Below the pieces are notes generated by a model. The model saw nothing but the letters and a program-made list of their open reading frames with translations. It ran no database searches and was not told the origin of the DNA. From contig JASMAE010000295.1 in the NCBI GenBank assembly GCA_030754475.1, forward strand, positions 1 to 17,009: a DNA stretch of 17,009 nt. Reading direction: 5' to 3'. Numbering within the stretch: the first letter of the stretch is position 1; each line of letters begins with the position of its first letter. Of this stretch, positions 15,512-17,009 are shown one piece after another. The DNA is from Rhodospirillales bacterium (lineage in GTDB: Bacteria > Pseudomonadota > Alphaproteobacteria > Rhodospirillales > JASLLV01). Position numbers and translations under genes: made by a program.

Positions 15512-17009
15512 CTAACCGCCGCCCAGGATCATCTCGGCCGCCTTCTCGCCGATCACGATGCAGGCCGCGTTGGTGTTGCCCGAGATCAGCCGCGGCATGA
15601 TCGATGCGTCGGCGATCCGCAAATTTCCGATTCCGCGGACCCGAAGCCGGTCGTCGACCACGGCTTCCGCGTCCGCGCCCATCCGGCAGGTGCCGACGGG
15701 GTGAAAGATGGTCGTTCCCGTCTCGCGCGCGTATTCCAGAAGTGAGGCGTCCGATTCGGTCGACTCGCCCGGCGGATACTCGGACGCGACGTAGGGCGCC
15801 AACGTCGGCGCGCGCGAGATCCTGCGCGCGAGCCGAAGCGCGGCAACGGCGGTTTCCTGGTCGGCCTGCGCGCTCAAATAGTTGGGGCGAATCGCCGGCG
15901 CATCGCCCGGGTCGGGCGATCGGATCGCGAGGCTGCCCCGGCTTTCCGGGCGCAACTGGCAGACCGAGGCCATGAAGCCCGAGAAGCGGTGCAGGCCGGC
16001 GGCCGCATCCTCGGTGCTGCCCGGCGTGATGTGGAACTGGACGTCCGGGGTCTCGGAGCCCGCGCGAACGCGCGCGAACGCACCCACTTGCGACGCGGCA
16101 ACGGCCATGAATCCCTTGCGGAACAGCGCGTACTCGAGGCCGATGGCGAGCTTGCGCAAGGGATTGTGTAGATAGTCGTTCAGCGTGATGGGCCGCGTGC
16201 ACCGGTACATGGCCTTGATCTGATAATGGTCCTGCAGGTTGTCGCCGACGCCGGGCATGTCCGCCACCACCTCGATCCCGTGGCCGCGCAACAGCTCGGC
16301 CGGGCCCAGGCCCGAGAGCTGCATCAGTTGCGGTGTATTGACGGCGCCCGCCGACACGATGATCTCGCGGGCCGCCCGGGCGGTCCGTTCCTGGGTCCCG
16401 CGGCGGTAGACGACGCCGGTGGCGCGCGCACCATCGAAGACGATGCGGGCCGCGTGCGCGCCCGTCACGACGCGCAGGTTCGCGCGCTTCATGGCCGGGC
16501 GCAGATAGCCTACGGCGGCGCTGCAGCGCCTTCCATTCCGAGTCGTCAGTTGGTAGTAGCCGACCCCTTCCTGGCGGGCGCCGTTGAAATCGTCGTTCAG
16601 CGGCAGCCCGGTCTCGACGACCGCCCGCACGTAAGCCTCGCAGATCTCGGGCCGCATGGGCATCTCGGAAACCGCAAGCGGCCCGCCGACGCCGTGAAGG
16701 GCGTCGGCACCGCGTTCCTGGTCCTCGGACTTCTTGAAAAGCGGGAGCAGGTCGTCCCAGCCCCAGCCCGCGTTGCCAAGCTGGCGCCAATTGTCGAAGT
16801 CCTGGGGCTGGCCACGGATGTAGATCAGGCCGTTGATGGCGGATGACCCGCCCAGCACGCGCCCGCGCGGCCAGACGATCGAACGGCCACCGATACCGGG
16901 ATCGGGCTCGGTCTCGTAGCGCCAGGCGAAATCCGAGCGGAAGGCGGTCCGGTAATAGCCGACCGGAATGTGGATCCAGGGATTGCGGTCGCGCGGCCCC
17001 GATTCCAAA
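15512..17009 (-). CDS. GMC-family FAD-dependent oxidoreductase (choline/alcohol dehydrogenase type), N-terminus beyond window
   Basis: 499 codons are visible, ending at TAG 15514-15512; the frame runs off the right edge. The missing part (about 35 residues) should contain the GxGxxG FAD-binding motif; the first visible residues, LESGPRDRNPWIHIP, are the end of that Rossmann unit. GMC signature 1 is WPRGRVLGGSSAINGLIYIRG and signature 2 is SAGAVNTPQLMQLSGLGP. The catalytic His is in IFHPVGTCRMG and the second active-site position is Asn in SGNTNAACIVIGEKAAEMI. The enzyme oxidises a primary alcohol with FAD; the substrate cannot be read from the sequence, and choline, polyethylene glycol or an aliphatic alcohol are possible. 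It is separated from the cyclase by 188 bp containing a palindromic repeat, so an operon is doubtful. Confidence 0.93.
   Translation of the reverse strand, partial: LESGPRDRNPWIHIPVGYYRTAFRSDFAWRYETEPDPGIGGRSIVWPRGRVLGGSSAINGLIYIRGQPQDFDNWRQLGNAGWGWDDLLPLFKKSEDQERGADALHGVGGPLAVSEMPMRPEICEAYVRAVVETGLPLNDDFNGARQEGVGYYQLTTRNGRRCSAAVGYLRPAMKRANLRVVTGAHAARIVFDGARATGVVYRRGTQERTARAAREIIVSAGAVNTPQLMQLSGLGPAELLRGHGIEVVADMPGVGDNLQDHYQIKAMYRCTRPITLNDYLHNPLRKLAIGLEYALFRKGFMAVAASQVGAFARVRAGSETPDVQFHITPGSTEDAAAGLHRFSGFMASVCQLRPESRGSLAIRSPDPGDAPAIRPNYLSAQADQETAVAALRLARRISRAPTLAPYVASEYPPGESTESDASLLEYARETGTTIFHPVGTCRMGADAEAVVDDRLRVRGIGNLRIADASIMPRLISGNTNAACIVIGEKAAEMILGGG

Noticed and set aside
16061..16080. 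Tandem 10-bp duplication CGCGCGAACG x2 inside the GMC gene
   Set aside because: The translated protein is normal for the family at this point (GAFARVRAG), so it reads as codon-driven coincidence.

Overview
The window is a GC-rich chromosomal segment of an alphaproteobacterium. A CtrA cell-cycle regulator, flagellar export genes in Rhodospirillales-like form, frequent GTG/TTG starts and no mobile-element genes point to a free-living flagellated member, perhaps of Rhodospirillales or a neighbouring order; that placement is inference. Most of the window is ordinary core genome.

Left part (1-4269): the tail of a FliK-like protein and a small unrecognised protein read rightward. They meet a leftward flagellar export operon: fliI (ATPase), fliJ (chaperone/stalk) and a 52-residue membrane protein joined to fliJ by an ATGA overlap. 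fliI is divergent from ctrA, and the 210-bp space between them carries two candidate CtrA boxes, so CtrA may control both itself and flagellar export. ctrA converges on a small membrane-protein gene.

Middle (4270-8647): a GYD-domain protein, rlmE (23S rRNA 2'-O-methyltransferase) and a Ppx/GppA phosphatase lie on the minus strand, with a GTGA overlap between ppx and rlmE. Divergent from them is a tRNA-Gln(CUG), followed by glnS, the enzyme that would charge it.

Right part (8648-17009): an ABC-F ATPase of YheS type (minus), a small low-GC basic ORF with an excellent ribosome binding site (plus), typA/bipA (plus), a class III adenylate cyclase-TolB-like-TPR gene split by an apparent 1-nt deletion (minus), and a GMC flavin oxidoreductase cut by the window edge (minus).

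The signals least explained by the genes are in the spacers. A 32-bp repeat (27/32 identical) supplies the TAG stop codons of both glnS and typA, each time at a convergent junction. A second, more degenerate palindromic family with an ATGTC(C/G)GC core lies on both sides of the cyclase gene. No CRISPR array, transposase, phage gene or defence system was found, and no wholly new system can be claimed; the repeats, the small low-GC ORF and the QueF-like small protein merit a second look.
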